Positions 43,033 to 51,459 of a stretch of 64,000 nucleotides of DNA are shown in pieces (the stretch's first letter is position 1; the number at the start of each line of letters is the position of its first letter). The position numbers and the translations under genes are program-made. The stretch is from Rhodospirillales bacterium (GTDB lineage Bacteria > Pseudomonadota > Alphaproteobacteria > Rhodospirillales > Magnetospirillaceae): positions 186,001-250,000 of the forward strand of contig JACFNC010000003.1 of NCBI GenBank assembly GCA_019455065.1. Reading direction: 5' to 3'. Under the pieces are notes generated by a model that saw only the letters and a program-made list of their open reading frames with translations, was not told where the DNA came from and did no database searches.

Positions 43033-43752
43033 ATGACGGAGGCGCCCAAGATCGAGGAAATCAGGGCCGCGCTGGGTGGCGATCCCCGCATTGGTTTTCC
43101 GGGGGTGCCAATCAAGATCAGCATCCTCGAGCAAGCGGTCGTACTCGAGGGCGAGGTCAGGGACGTGGCCGCGAAGAAGGTCGCCCTCGAGCGAGTGGCG
43201 GCGGTGAGGGGCGTCGGCGGTATAGTCGACCGGTTGCATGTCGCCCCCGCCGAGCAGCAGGCGGATGCCGAGATCACCGACCGGGTAAAGGACGCATTCC
43301 TGCAAGAGCCGGCATTCCGCGAAGTGGCCCTGCGGACCATGGACAAGGGGCGCCTGGTCGCTCAGTACGAACCGATCGGCGCGCGCGGCAAGATCGACAT
43401 AGAGGTTGGGGATGGGGTCGTGACGCTCAACGGGACGCTTTCCGGGCTCGAGCGGAAGCGTCTTGCGGGTGTTCTGGCATGGTGGGTTCCGGGCAGCCGC
43501 GACGTCGTGAACGGCATTGTCGTCGAACCTCCCGAGGTCGACACCGACGATCTCATGCGCGAGGCGGTACATCTCGTGCTGGAAAAGGATCCCTTCGTCG
43601 ACGCCAGCCAAATCGCAATACAGGTTCGTGACGCTCGCGTCACATTACGCGGCATCGTCCCCTCGCCGTCCGAGAAAAGGATGGCGGAAGCCGACGCCTG
43701 GTACGTCTTCGCGGTCGATGACGTGACCAACGAGCTCGAGGTCCGGCCCTAG
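43033..43752 (+). CDS. Protein with three BON domains
   Basis: 239 residues from the ATG at 43033, which has a strong SD (GGAGGGAG). There is no signal peptide and no lipobox, unlike OsmY and other exported BON proteins. Three BON units are seen: about 15-70 (KISILEQAVVLEGEV...GGIVDRLHV), 80-160 (IDIEVGDGVVTLNGTL...DVVNGIVV) and 170-239 (IQVRDARVTLRGIV...VTNELEV). The domain is thought to bind phospholipids or peptidoglycan-linked structures. The middle unit has an insert (GRLVAQYEPIGARGK). Its role is unknown. Confidence 0.82.
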   Translation: MTEAPKIEEIRAALGGDPRIGFPGVPIKISILEQAVVLEGEVRDVAAKKVALERVAAVRGVGGIVDRLHVAPAEQQADAEITDRVKDAFLQEPAFREVALRTMDKGRLVAQYEPIGARGKIDIEVGDGVVTLNGTLSGLERKRLAGVLAWWVPGSRDVVNGIVVEPPEVDTDDLMREAVHLVLEKDPFVDASQIAIQVRDARVTLRGIVPSPSEKRMAEADAWYVFAVDDVTNELEVRP

Positions 43753-44125
43753 CAGGCAGGTAAAAAAATGGGCCGTGACTGGCACGGCCCAAGTTTAGGG
43801 AGGAAACGTCCAAGAAGGCACTATCAGCCATACCCGCAGGATCAGCTAATATTGCAATGCAGAAGATGGCCAAGAGGGCCGACTTTTTCAAGCCTCGAGC
43901 GACGCGGTGCGCCATTTTGTCGCACCGTCGCCTGGCTTGCCAGCACGGCTGTGTCCATTGGTGACTACCCCCTTGGAGTGAGCCGGGCTGGGGTTATGCC
44001 GGATGACGTTCCGGGACTACCACGCACAGACGATTTCATGACCGCCGTCGACGTGCGATCTTGCGCCGGACGGCCGAAAAGGGAAAATAACGCCCATAAG
44101 TCCGTAAAGGAACCCGGGAGGCGGC
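43753..44125. other. Intergenic region between the BON gene and a small hypothetical gene
   Basis: 373 bp with a terminator at its left end and no convincing coding sequence in the rest. The GC content is locally a little lower. Possible promoters for the gene at 44126 could not be picked out. Confidence 0.5.
43762..43790 (-). terminator. Intrinsic terminator facing leftward
   Basis: GGGCCGTG (43770-43777) pairs with CACGGCCC (43783-43790) in a perfect 8-bp stem with a 5-nt loop. Read on the minus strand it is followed by seven T residues (43768-43762), the classic form. It could end minus-strand transcripts from the GH114/LhgO pair; on the plus strand it directly follows the BON gene with only a weak T-run. 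Confidence 0.7.
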
Positions 44126-44377
44126 ATGCCTAAGAATCCGCTGTATTGCCCTCGCAAGGGGTCGAAAACATTTGAAGTGCGCCTTTACAACAAAGATGTA
44201 CGGGCGCTGCTCAAGGCGAATCTCGAGCACGAGTTGTTCGATGCCAAATGGGCAGATGAGACCTGTCAGATCGTTGAGGCGCAAGACGCCGCCGAAGCCC
44301 GGATTCTGGCGGCGCGCCGCTATCCGCCCGAAAAGGGTTTCGTGATTTCCAAGGTATCGATGGTGTCGAGCCCATGA
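44126..44377 (+). CDS. Small hypothetical protein
   Basis: 83 residues, SD GGGAGG 4 nt before the ATG. The sequence is soluble and charged (KTFEVRLYNKDVRALLKANLEHELFD; AEARILAARRYPPEKGFVISKV), with two Cys and no membrane segment. It looks like a compact alpha/beta domain of unknown function. It converges with the GH114-like gene, 7 bp away. No family was recognised. Confidence 0.65.
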   Translation: MPKNPLYCPRKGSKTFEVRLYNKDVRALLKANLEHELFDAKWADETCQIVEAQDAAEARILAARRYPPEKGFVISKVSMVSSP

Positions 44378-44384
44378 GGGCTCT

Positions 44385-45452
44385 TCACCTCTCGGGGGAA
44401 GGGTCGGTGGCTTCGAAATCCAGATAAGCCGCGGTTCCGGTGAGAAGGACACCGTCGTAGCCGAGATCGATAACGCCCTTCAAATACGCTCCGACGATCT
44501 CTTTCCATTCAGCGTGCCAGTAGTCCACGTCGTAGGTGTTGGTGCCGGCGGCGCGACCTCTCAGCCAATTCGGCGTTCCGGGCGACCAATCAGGCTTCCA
44601 GTAATGGCGTTCCGGGTTGGCTGTGTTCAACGGAATCGCGGCGATGACGAGACGGCGACTGCCCAAGCGCTTGAACTGAAGGGCGGCGACGTCCTCGGCT
44701 GTCAGAGGGGCCGCCCCGAGATATGGTTCGACGATCACGACGTCGTGGTTGCTCTCGCGAAGCGCGGAAATGAGGTCCGCGACCTTGCGCAGGGTCCTGG
44801 TGGGGGCCACGAGAAAATTCGCCGCGCTTTTCAGGCCTGCCACGTGCGTGGCGTTCTCTCCCGGTGGTCGTTGACTTCCGTCGTCAACGAAGTAGGTGAG
44901 CGCTTTGTCGCGCTCCGCTCGGGCGGCGGCGGTACTTCGTGCCTGGAGGTCACGGCACCTCTCGACGACCAGCAGCCTCTTGCCCTCGGACACCATCAGC
45001 TTCGCAAGGCCGCTCGCGCCCGCATTCTTGGCCGCCGCGCTGCAATAAAGGCCTTCAACCAGCACGCCGTCCAGATTTTCGAGCAAGGAATGAAAGACCG
45101 CGCCGGCGGGGGCGCTCCGGACCTGCGGCGCTTGCTGCGCCTCCCACAGCGCCTCGCGGTCACCCTTGACCAGCAACTCGAAGCCGCCTTGCTGCAGCAC
45201 GACGAACGAGGGTTTGCGGCCCTTGGCGTAGGCGGCGAGGTTGCCGACGAGATCGCGCATGAGCGAGCGATAGTTCAGCTGATCTGCGACCGGCGGCGGC
45301 TGTTCTTCGGGCGCCGGCTGGGGAACTGCGGGGTCCAGCCCCGGGATGGCGTCGACGCTGCGCGGGAGGGCAAGCAGCCCTTGGGGCTCCGCGGCGGCGG
45401 GTGCCCCAGCAAGGACGGCCGCGAGGACATAGCCCAGCAGGCGTGATGTCAT
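44385..45452 (-). CDS. Secreted GH114/TM1410-like protein
   Basis: 355 residues with a signal peptide (LLGYVLAAVLAGAPAAA). It shows the TIM-barrel GH114/TM1410 pattern: a first strand RKPSFVVLQQGG, a middle LDGVLVEGLYCS, HDVVIVEPYLG, then VDYWHAEWKEIVGAYLKGVIDLGYDGVLLTG. Known relatives act on alpha-1,4-linked galactosamine polymers. The final strand usually carries Asp after the DGV-L segment; here it reads VLLTGTAAY, so the expected acidic residues are missing and activity is doubtful. The start overlaps the LhgO-like gene stop (ATGA), which ties the two together. Confidence 0.7.
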   Translation of the reverse strand: MTSRLLGYVLAAVLAGAPAAAEPQGLLALPRSVDAIPGLDPAVPQPAPEEQPPPVADQLNYRSLMRDLVGNLAAYAKGRKPSFVVLQQGGFELLVKGDREALWEAQQAPQVRSAPAGAVFHSLLENLDGVLVEGLYCSAAAKNAGASGLAKLMVSEGKRLLVVERCRDLQARSTAAARAERDKALTYFVDDGSQRPPGENATHVAGLKSAANFLVAPTRTLRKVADLISALRESNHDVVIVEPYLGAAPLTAEDVAALQFKRLGSRRLVIAAIPLNTANPERHYWKPDWSPGTPNWLRGRAAGTNTYDVDYWHAEWKEIVGAYLKGVIDLGYDGVLLTGTAAYLDFEATDPSPER

Positions 45453-46552
45453 GGCAACCGGTCCGCCACGTATTCGGCGATCGCCATCGAGGCCGTCAGG
45501 CCCGGCGATTCGATCCCATAGAGTGCGACATACCCGCTTACGCCGTGCTCGGCGGGCCCGTGCACGGCGAAGTCGCGGGCGGGCTCTCCGGGGGCCTGGA
45601 TTTTGGGGCGGATGCCGGCGTAGCCGGGCCGTAGCGCACCATCGGGAAGGTCCGGCCAATAGCGGCGGATGCCGGCGTAGAAAGCTTCCGTGCGAGCGGG
45701 CGCGACGGTGTAGTCGATCCGGTCGACCCACTCGACGTCCGGTCCGAAGCGCCCCTGGCCGGCGAGGTCTCGGGTGTAGTGCAACCCGAGGCTGGCTTCG
45801 GTGGGCAAGGGATACACGAGCCTTTGGAACGGCGGCCGTCCGGCCAGGTAATAGTAGTTGCCCTTGCAGAGATGGAGCGGCGGAACCGTGTCGGCGCGCA
45901 CGCCGGCGATCGCGTGGCTGACCGCCTGCGCGCCCAACCCGGCGCAATTGATCACCGCACGACAGACAAGCTCCGTCGGTTGTTCGCCCCCGACTCGCAG
46001 AACGAGGCCTTCACCAGTGGCGGCGCCGGACATGACGGGACTGAGAAACGCGAAAGCCGCGCCATGGCTCTCTGCGGCGCCTTGCAGCGCCAGCATGTAG
46101 GCGTGGCTGTCGAAGATTCCCGTCGAGGGGGACAGGAAGGCGGCGGCGCAGCGGACTTCCGGCTCCAAATCCCGCGCCGCGGCCGCGGACAGCCATTTCA
46201 AGTCATCCACTCCGTTGGCGGCGGCCTTGCGCCCCAAGGCCGCGAGGGCGTCCATCTCGCTCTCGTCGACGGCAACGATCATCTTGCCGACCATGTCGAC
46301 GGTCACCCCGTGACTGGCGCAGAAGGCCCGCAGCATCCGGTTTCCGGCCACGCACAGTCTGGCTTTCAGGCTGCCTTCGGGGTAGTAGATGCCGGCGTGG
46401 ATGACTTCGCTGTTACGGGAACTCGTTCCCGTGCCGATGGCGTCGGCGGCCTCGAGGACCACCACCTCCCGGCCTCGCATGGCCAAGGCACGCGCCACCG
46501 CAAGGCCCACGGCACCGGCCCCTATGACCGCGCATTCGATGGTTTCGGCCAT
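45449..46552 (-). CDS. FAD-dependent L-2-hydroxyglutarate oxidase-like protein
   Basis: 367 residues from ATG 46552 (MAETIECAVIGAGAVG). The Rossmann FAD site GAGAVG, then SSRNSEVIHAGIYYPEGSLKARLCV, are typical of LhgO/L2HGDH. A C-terminal GYAGIRPKI and YGIESPGLTASMAIAEYV close the DAO fold. It would oxidise L-2-hydroxyglutarate or a similar 2-hydroxy acid. It overlaps the GH114-like gene by 4 bp, an unusual partner. A mandelate racemase, also a 2-hydroxy-acid enzyme, is in the window, but 43 kb away. Confidence 0.88.
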   Translation of the reverse strand: MAETIECAVIGAGAVGLAVARALAMRGREVVVLEAADAIGTGTSSRNSEVIHAGIYYPEGSLKARLCVAGNRMLRAFCASHGVTVDMVGKMIVAVDESEMDALAALGRKAAANGVDDLKWLSAAAARDLEPEVRCAAAFLSPSTGIFDSHAYMLALQGAAESHGAAFAFLSPVMSGAATGEGLVLRVGGEQPTELVCRAVINCAGLGAQAVSHAIAGVRADTVPPLHLCKGNYYYLAGRPPFQRLVYPLPTEASLGLHYTRDLAGQGRFGPDVEWVDRIDYTVAPARTEAFYAGIRRYWPDLPDGALRPGYAGIRPKIQAPGEPARDFAVHGPAEHGVSGYVALYGIESPGLTASMAIAEYVADRLP

Positions 46553-46687
46553 CCGCTGACTATCTCCTGACGCGCCGCCGAGATATAGCAAACGCGGCAG
46601 GACGGCAAAAGCGGTACTTCATCCGGCGTTGCGCCGGCGGTGCCACCGCGGCTACAGTCCGGGCCCTGTCAATCTGGGGAAATCGGC

Positions 46688-47515
46688 ATGACAGCGACCG
46701 GCCGGCCGGGTAACGCGCACATCATCGTCGTCGGCAACGAGAAGGGGGGGACCGGCAAGTCCACGGTTTCGATGCATCTGACGGTCGGCCTGCTGCACCG
46801 TGGCCTGTCGGTCGCGACAATCGACCTTGATGCCAGGCAAGCCACCCTCAGCAGGTACATCGAAAACCGACGGAACAATCCGAAGGCCGTGGCTGCCGGA
46901 TTGGCGGTGCCCGAGCATGTCGCGATCAGGGCGTCGGAGGACCGCGCTGGCGACGAGGGACGCTTGCGCGAGGCGATCGCGCGGTTGCGGGCCGCGCATG
47001 ACGTAGTGCTGATCGATACGCCCGGCAGCGACAACTACCTGTCGCGCGTCGGCCATTCCTATGCGGACACCCTGGTCACGCCGCTGAACGACAGCCTGAT
47101 CGACCTCGACGTCCTGGCGGCAGTCGATCCCGCGACCATGCGCATCCTACGCCCCAGCCACTACAGCGAAATGGTCTGGGAAACCAAAAAACAAAGGGCG
47201 CTCCGCGGCGAGCGGGGAACGGTGGACTGGGTGGTCATGCGCAACCGCCTTTCCAGTCTCGACGCCCGCAACAAGCGGGACATGCACGACCTGCTGGAAA
47301 CCCTATCGCGCCGGATCGGGTTCCGCACGGTGGCAGGATTGGGAGAGCGGGTGGTGTATCGGGCGTTGTTTCTCGATGGCCTTACCCTTCTCGATCTGCG
47401 CGACGGCGACCTAGGGCATGGTCTCAGCCTCTCGCACGTCGCGGCGAGGCAGGAACTGCGAGCCTTGCTGCACGCCTTGGATCTGCCCCACAGGAATGCG
47501 CCCGCCCGCGTCTAG
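46688..47515 (+). CDS. mipZ: Division-plane positioning ATPase MipZ
   Basis: 275 residues from ATG 46688 (SD GGGGAA). The deviant Walker A GNEKGGTGKST (K19, K24), Walker A' IDLDARQATLSRY and Walker B VVLIDTPGSDNYLSR are in place. Later blocks (NDSLIDLDVLAAVDP, VWETKKQRAL, DWVVMRNRLS, HVAARQELRALLHAL) match Caulobacter MipZ closely, which separates it from ParA and MinD. It binds ParB at the poles and inhibits FtsZ in a gradient, placing division at midcell. MipZ is an alphaproteobacterial marker. Confidence 0.93.
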   Translation: MTATGRPGNAHIIVVGNEKGGTGKSTVSMHLTVGLLHRGLSVATIDLDARQATLSRYIENRRNNPKAVAAGLAVPEHVAIRASEDRAGDEGRLREAIARLRAAHDVVLIDTPGSDNYLSRVGHSYADTLVTPLNDSLIDLDVLAAVDPATMRILRPSHYSEMVWETKKQRALRGERGTVDWVVMRNRLSSLDARNKRDMHDLLETLSRRIGFRTVAGLGERVVYRALFLDGLTLLDLRDGDLGHGLSLSHVAARQELRALLHALDLPHRNAPARV

Positions 47516-47620
47516 GCGATCGCCCCCGCCATTGCGCCGAGCCCGTCATGTGGCCAATCTATTAATGCCGCTGCGTGGCTGCGACGCGGCAAGGGTTCGG
47601 TGGCATGGAGGTGACGGAAG

Positions 47621-48328
47621 GTGGCGCGGAACGGAAAGGGTCTTCCGAGTTCGGTTCAGCAGGCCGCGGTCGACGCTTTCTTGAAGAAGGTCGCGGCCGC
47701 TCCGGTGGCGCCGCATGAGGGTAGGGGCAGGTTGCTCTTCGCCCTCGACGCCACTGCCAGCCGCGAGCCGACGTGGCGGCAGGCGTGCCGCATTCAGGCG
47801 GAGATGTTTCGAGAGGCCGCCGCGCTTGGGGGCCTCGACATCCAACTCGCCTTCTACCGGGGATTCGCCGAGTTCCAGGCCAGTCCGTGGACATCGCATG
47901 GCGACGCGCTGCTGCGATGGATGGCCGACGTTCACTGTGTCGGCGGCCAGACCCAACTCCGCAAGGTTCTGGACCACGCCCTTGCGGAGACACGCGTGCG
48001 CAAGCTGAATGCCGTGGTGTTCGTTGGCGACTGCATGGAGGAGGACGTCGACCGCTTGTCGGCGAAGTCTGGAGAGCTTGGTCTGCTCGGCGTTCCGTTG
48101 TTCATCTTCCATGAGGGCGACGATCCGGTTGCGGCGCAGGCGTTCGCCGGGTTCGCCCGTCTCAGCGGCGGGGCATGCTGCCGGTTCGATGCCTCGAGTT
48201 CCGACCAGCTGCGCGATCTTCTTCGCGCGGTGGCCGTCTACGCGGCGGGAGGGCGGCCGGCGCTAAAGGATTTCTCCGCCCGCCGGGGCGGAATCGCGCT
48301 CCGCCTCATCGAACAGGTAAGGAGTTAG
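47621..48328 (+). CDS. VWA-like domain protein paired with a DnaJ gene
   Basis: 235 residues, GTG start with a strong SD (GGAGGT, 8 nt). A Rossmann-like VWA fold is suggested: RLLFALDATASREPTW (a DxTxS MIDAS-like motif, with Thr in place of the first Ser), a middle GGQTQL segment with the conserved Thr, and KLNAVVFVGDCMEED. There is no membrane segment. It is followed after 3 bp by a membrane DnaJ gene, which suggests a two-part chaperone or complex-assembly unit. The function is unknown. Confidence 0.75.
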   Translation: MARNGKGLPSSVQQAAVDAFLKKVAAAPVAPHEGRGRLLFALDATASREPTWRQACRIQAEMFREAAALGGLDIQLAFYRGFAEFQASPWTSHGDALLRWMADVHCVGGQTQLRKVLDHALAETRVRKLNAVVFVGDCMEEDVDRLSAKSGELGLLGVPLFIFHEGDDPVAAQAFAGFARLSGGACCRFDASSSDQLRDLLRAVAVYAAGGRPALKDFSARRGGIALRLIEQVRS

Positions 48329-48331
48329 CGG

Positions 48332-49060
48332 GTGCTCCCGTCACTCGCCCTCGGCCTGCTGTTGCTCGCCGCGTTCATTGTTGTCACCCGCTGGTTCTCC
48401 ACGGCGTCGCCGGGCAATCTCGCACGTGCGGCAACATGGACGGGGGCGGCGTTGCTGCTCGGGGTGGGCGCCTTCTTGTTGGCGACCGGCAGGCTTGGTT
48501 GGGCGATCGCGGCCGTCGCCGGCGCGGTTCCGTGGATCATGCGCGCAGTCCGTACGCACGCGATGTACCGGACGCTGCGTGGCGCCCTTGGGGGCAGGAC
48601 CGGCAACCGATCGCAACGGTCGGAGGTATCCACGAGCTATCTTCGCATGACCCTCGAGCATGACACCGGCGACATGGAGGGCGCGGTCCTTGCCGGCTCG
48701 CTGGCGGGACGGGCGTTGTCGACGCTGTCGATGCCCGAGTTTGTCGCGTTGTGGCGGGAGTGCCAGGCGGAGCCGCAGTCGGTGCAGTTGCTTGCCGCGT
48801 GGGCCGATCGGGTGCGCTCCGGGTGGCGGGAAGCCGCCGAGGAGTCGGCGGGGGGCGCGAGGCAGGATGCGGGTAGCGGGGCGATGTCGCGAGAGGAAGC
48901 CTACGATGTGCTCGGGCTTGGTCCGGGGGCCAGTGAAGACGCCATAAGGACCGCACACCGCAAGCTCATGGCAGTCGTGCACCCCGATCGAGGGGGTTCC
49001 ACCTACCTTGCGGCAAGAATAAACCAAGCGAAAGATGTGCTGTTAGGCTCGCGGGGGTAG
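48332..49060 (+). CDS. Membrane-anchored DnaJ-domain protein
   Basis: 242 residues, GTG start, SD AAGGAG. Two membrane helices (about 2-18 and 34-70) open the protein, a long central linker follows, and a J domain ends it ([37 protein letters not shown], shown in part; HPD at 217-219). The J domain is C-terminal, as in DjlC-like and Pam18/TIM14-like proteins, so it would stimulate DnaK at the inner membrane. It lies 3 bp after the VWA-like gene. Confidence 0.88.
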   Translation: MLPSLALGLLLLAAFIVVTRWFSTASPGNLARAATWTGAALLLGVGAFLLATGRLGWAIAAVAGAVPWIMRAVRTHAMYRTLRGALGGRTGNRSQRSEVSTSYLRMTLEHDTGDMEGAVLAGSLAGRALSTLSMPEFVALWRECQAEPQSVQLLAAWADRVRSGWREAAEESAGGARQDAGSGAMSREEAYDVLGLGPGASEDAIRTAHRKLMAVVHPDRGGSTYLAARINQAKDVLLGSRG

Positions 49061-49155
49061 TTGCGTCCCGGCCCCCGACATGGCAGAAAGCACGCTCTTT
49101 TCCAATTATTTCGAGGCGGCCTCCGCACCGCATTTTCACCAGGGAGTCTCTTCAG

Positions 49156-50028
49156 ATGGCGCGTCGTGTCCGTAAGGCGGTTTTTCCGGTCGGTGGCATG
49201 GGCACCCGATTCCTGCCGGCAACGAAGGCCATGCCCAAGGAGATGCTGCCGGTCGTCGACAAGCCGCTGATCCAGTACGCGGTTGAGGAGGCTCGGGCGG
49301 CGGGCATCGAGCACTTCATCTTCGTGACCGGTCGCGGCAAGGCGGCGTTGGAGGACCATTTCGACCATGCGCCGGACCTCGAGCGCACGCTGCGCGAGCG
49401 CGGCAAGATGGCCGAGATCGAGGCGGTGACCGCCTGGATGCCCAAGTCCGGTCAGGTTTCCTACACGCGACAACAGGAGCCTCTGGGGCTGGGCCATGCC
49501 GTCTGGTGCGCCCGCGATCTGGTCGAGAACGAACCCTTCGCGGTCATCCTCCCCGACGACCTCATCCTCGCCAAGACGCCGTGCTTGAAGCAAATGGTCG
49601 CCGTACATACCGAGGTCGGCGGGAACGTCGTCGCGGTCATGGACGTGCCCAGGGAACACACCAAGCGGTATGGAATTCTCGACGTCGAGTTCGACAATGG
49701 ACGGCTGGCCCGCGCCAAGGGGCTGGTCGAGAAGCCCGATCCCGCAAAGGCGCCGTCGACGCTTTCGATCACGGGGCGCTACATCCTTCACCCCGAGGTT
49801 TTTGAACACCTCGATAGGCAGGAGCGCGGGGCGGGGAACGAAATTCAACTCACCGACGCCATCGCCGCCACTATCGGGACCGTGCCTTTCCATGGATTGC
49901 GCTTCGAAGGGCAACGCTTCGATTGTGGAGACAAGGTAGGCTTCCTGCACGCCAACATCGCCTTTGCACTCGCGAGACCGGACCTTGGCGACCAGGTCCG
50001 CGCCGTCCTGCGGGAACTGGCCCTGTAA
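49156..50028 (+). CDS. galU: UTP-glucose-1-phosphate uridylyltransferase
   Basis: 290 residues. Nucleotidyltransferase signature VGGMGTRFLPATKAMPKEMLPVVDKP (split here: GGMGTRFLP, KAMPKEMLP), LGLGHAVWCAR, ILPDDLILA and GNEIQLTDAI are all intact. It makes UDP-glucose from UTP and glucose-1-phosphate. The next gene encodes UDP-glucose dehydrogenase 29 bp later, then a phosphohexomutase: a compact UDP-glucuronate supply unit. Confidence 0.97.
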   Translation: MARRVRKAVFPVGGMGTRFLPATKAMPKEMLPVVDKPLIQYAVEEARAAGIEHFIFVTGRGKAALEDHFDHAPDLERTLRERGKMAEIEAVTAWMPKSGQVSYTRQQEPLGLGHAVWCARDLVENEPFAVILPDDLILAKTPCLKQMVAVHTEVGGNVVAVMDVPREHTKRYGILDVEFDNGRLARAKGLVEKPDPAKAPSTLSITGRYILHPEVFEHLDRQERGAGNEIQLTDAIAATIGTVPFHGLRFEGQRFDCGDKVGFLHANIAFALARPDLGDQVRAVLRELAL

Positions 50029-50057
50029 GTCTCACACATCTCGCCGCGGAGTCCGCC

Positions 50058-51410
50058 ATGCGCATTGCCATGATTGGGACCGGCTATGTCGGTCTGGTTT
50101 CGGGAGCCTGCTTTTCGGAATTCGGCGTCGAGGTCATCTGTGTCGACAAGGATCACGGCAAGATCGAGCGTTTACGGCGCAACGAAATGCCGATCTACGA
50201 GCCGGGGCTCGAAGAACTCGTTGCCAGCAACGTTAAGGCAGGGCGTCTGTCGTTCACGACCGACTTGGCAAGCGCTGTTGCCCGGTCGGACGCCGTCTTC
50301 ATCGCCGTGGGCACGCCTAGCCGGCGCGGCGACGGCCATGCCGATCTGTCCTACGTCTTCGCGGCCGCGCGCGAGATCGCGGCGGCGCTGGACGGCTACA
50401 CCGTGGTCGTCACCAAGTCGACGGTGCCGGTGGGCACCGGGCGGGAAGTCTCGAACATCATCCGCACCGAGCGTCCCGACGCGGATTTCGATGTCGTCTC
50501 GAACCCGGAATTCCTTCGCGAGGGTTCCGCCATCAACGACTTCATGCGTCCGGACCGGGTGGTTATCGGCACTGGAAGCGAACGGGCGCGCGCCGTGATG
50601 CGTCAGCTCTACCGCGTCCTGTATCTCATTGAAACGCCCATCGTATTCACGAGTCTGGAAACCTCGGAACTCATCAAATACGCCGCCAATACCTTCCTGG
50701 CGACCAAGATCACCTTTATCAACGAGATCGCGGATCTGTGCGAAAAGGTCGGCGCGGACGTCAACGACGTCGCCAAGGGAATCGGCCTCGATGGACGTAT
50801 CGGAAAGAAGTTTCTCCACGCTGGACCTGGCTATGGCGGATCCTGTTTTCCCAAGGATACCCTGGCCCTCGTGCAGACCGCGCGCGACGTGGGCGCCCCA
50901 TTGCGCATCATCGAGACGGTCGTCGACATCAACGACCGGCGCAAGGCGCGCATGGCTGAAAAAATCGTCGAGGCCTGCGGCGGAGAGGTGTCGGGAAAGA
51001 CAATCGCCGTTCTCGGCCTCACCTTCAAGCCGAACACCGACGACATGCGGGACAGCCCGAGCCTCGTGATCGTCCCGGAGCTTTTGCGGTGCGGGGCAAC
51101 GGTCCGGGCGTATGACCCCGAAGGCATGGCGGAGGCGAGGAAACTCCTCGATGGCGTCACCTGGTGCGAGGACGCCTACGACGCCATGACGGGCGCCGAC
51201 GCGCTGGCCATCCTGACGGAATGGAACGAGTTCCGCGCCCTCAACCTGGGGCGCGTCAAGGAGTTGATGGCGGCGCCGGTAATCGTGGATCTGCGCAACA
51301 TTTACAACCCATCGGAAATGGCGGCCGCCGGCTTCGCCTATTCGTGCATCGGGCGGCCCTCGGGCCCCGTCTCGCCCGATGCCGAATTGTCGGTCGGCGA
51401 GCTTGCCTGA
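50058..51410 (+). CDS. ugd: UDP-glucose 6-dehydrogenase
   Basis: 450 residues from ATG 50058. The N-terminal NAD fold (MIGTGYVGLVSGACF), the active-site Cys block GPGYGGSCFPKDT, the Lys/Asn region ETSELIKYAANTFLATKITFINE and the C-terminal LTFKPNTDDMRDSPS are all present. It oxidises UDP-glucose to UDP-glucuronate with two NAD, giving precursors for capsule, exopolysaccharide or LPS. It is 29 bp after galU. Confidence 0.97.
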   Translation: MRIAMIGTGYVGLVSGACFSEFGVEVICVDKDHGKIERLRRNEMPIYEPGLEELVASNVKAGRLSFTTDLASAVARSDAVFIAVGTPSRRGDGHADLSYVFAAAREIAAALDGYTVVVTKSTVPVGTGREVSNIIRTERPDADFDVVSNPEFLREGSAINDFMRPDRVVIGTGSERARAVMRQLYRVLYLIETPIVFTSLETSELIKYAANTFLATKITFINEIADLCEKVGADVNDVAKGIGLDGRIGKKFLHAGPGYGGSCFPKDTLALVQTARDVGAPLRIIETVVDINDRRKARMAEKIVEACGGEVSGKTIAVLGLTFKPNTDDMRDSPSLVIVPELLRCGATVRAYDPEGMAEARKLLDGVTWCEDAYDAMTGADALAILTEWNEFRALNLGRVKELMAAPVIVDLRNIYNPSEMAAAGFAYSCIGRPSGPVSPDAELSVGELA

Positions 51411-51459
51411 ACGCGCACGGGTGCCCTACATCTGAACGTATTGGCTGACGAGAGGTCCC

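Noticed and set aside
43640-43915. 91-codon minus-strand frame with a signal-peptide-like start
   Set aside because: No SD, and it would run through the terminator hairpin and its T-run, then antisense into the BON gene.
43768-44133. 121-codon plus-strand frame in the gap after the BON gene
   Set aside because: Starts inside the terminator, lacks an SD, has unbalanced composition and overlaps the better-supported gene at 44126.
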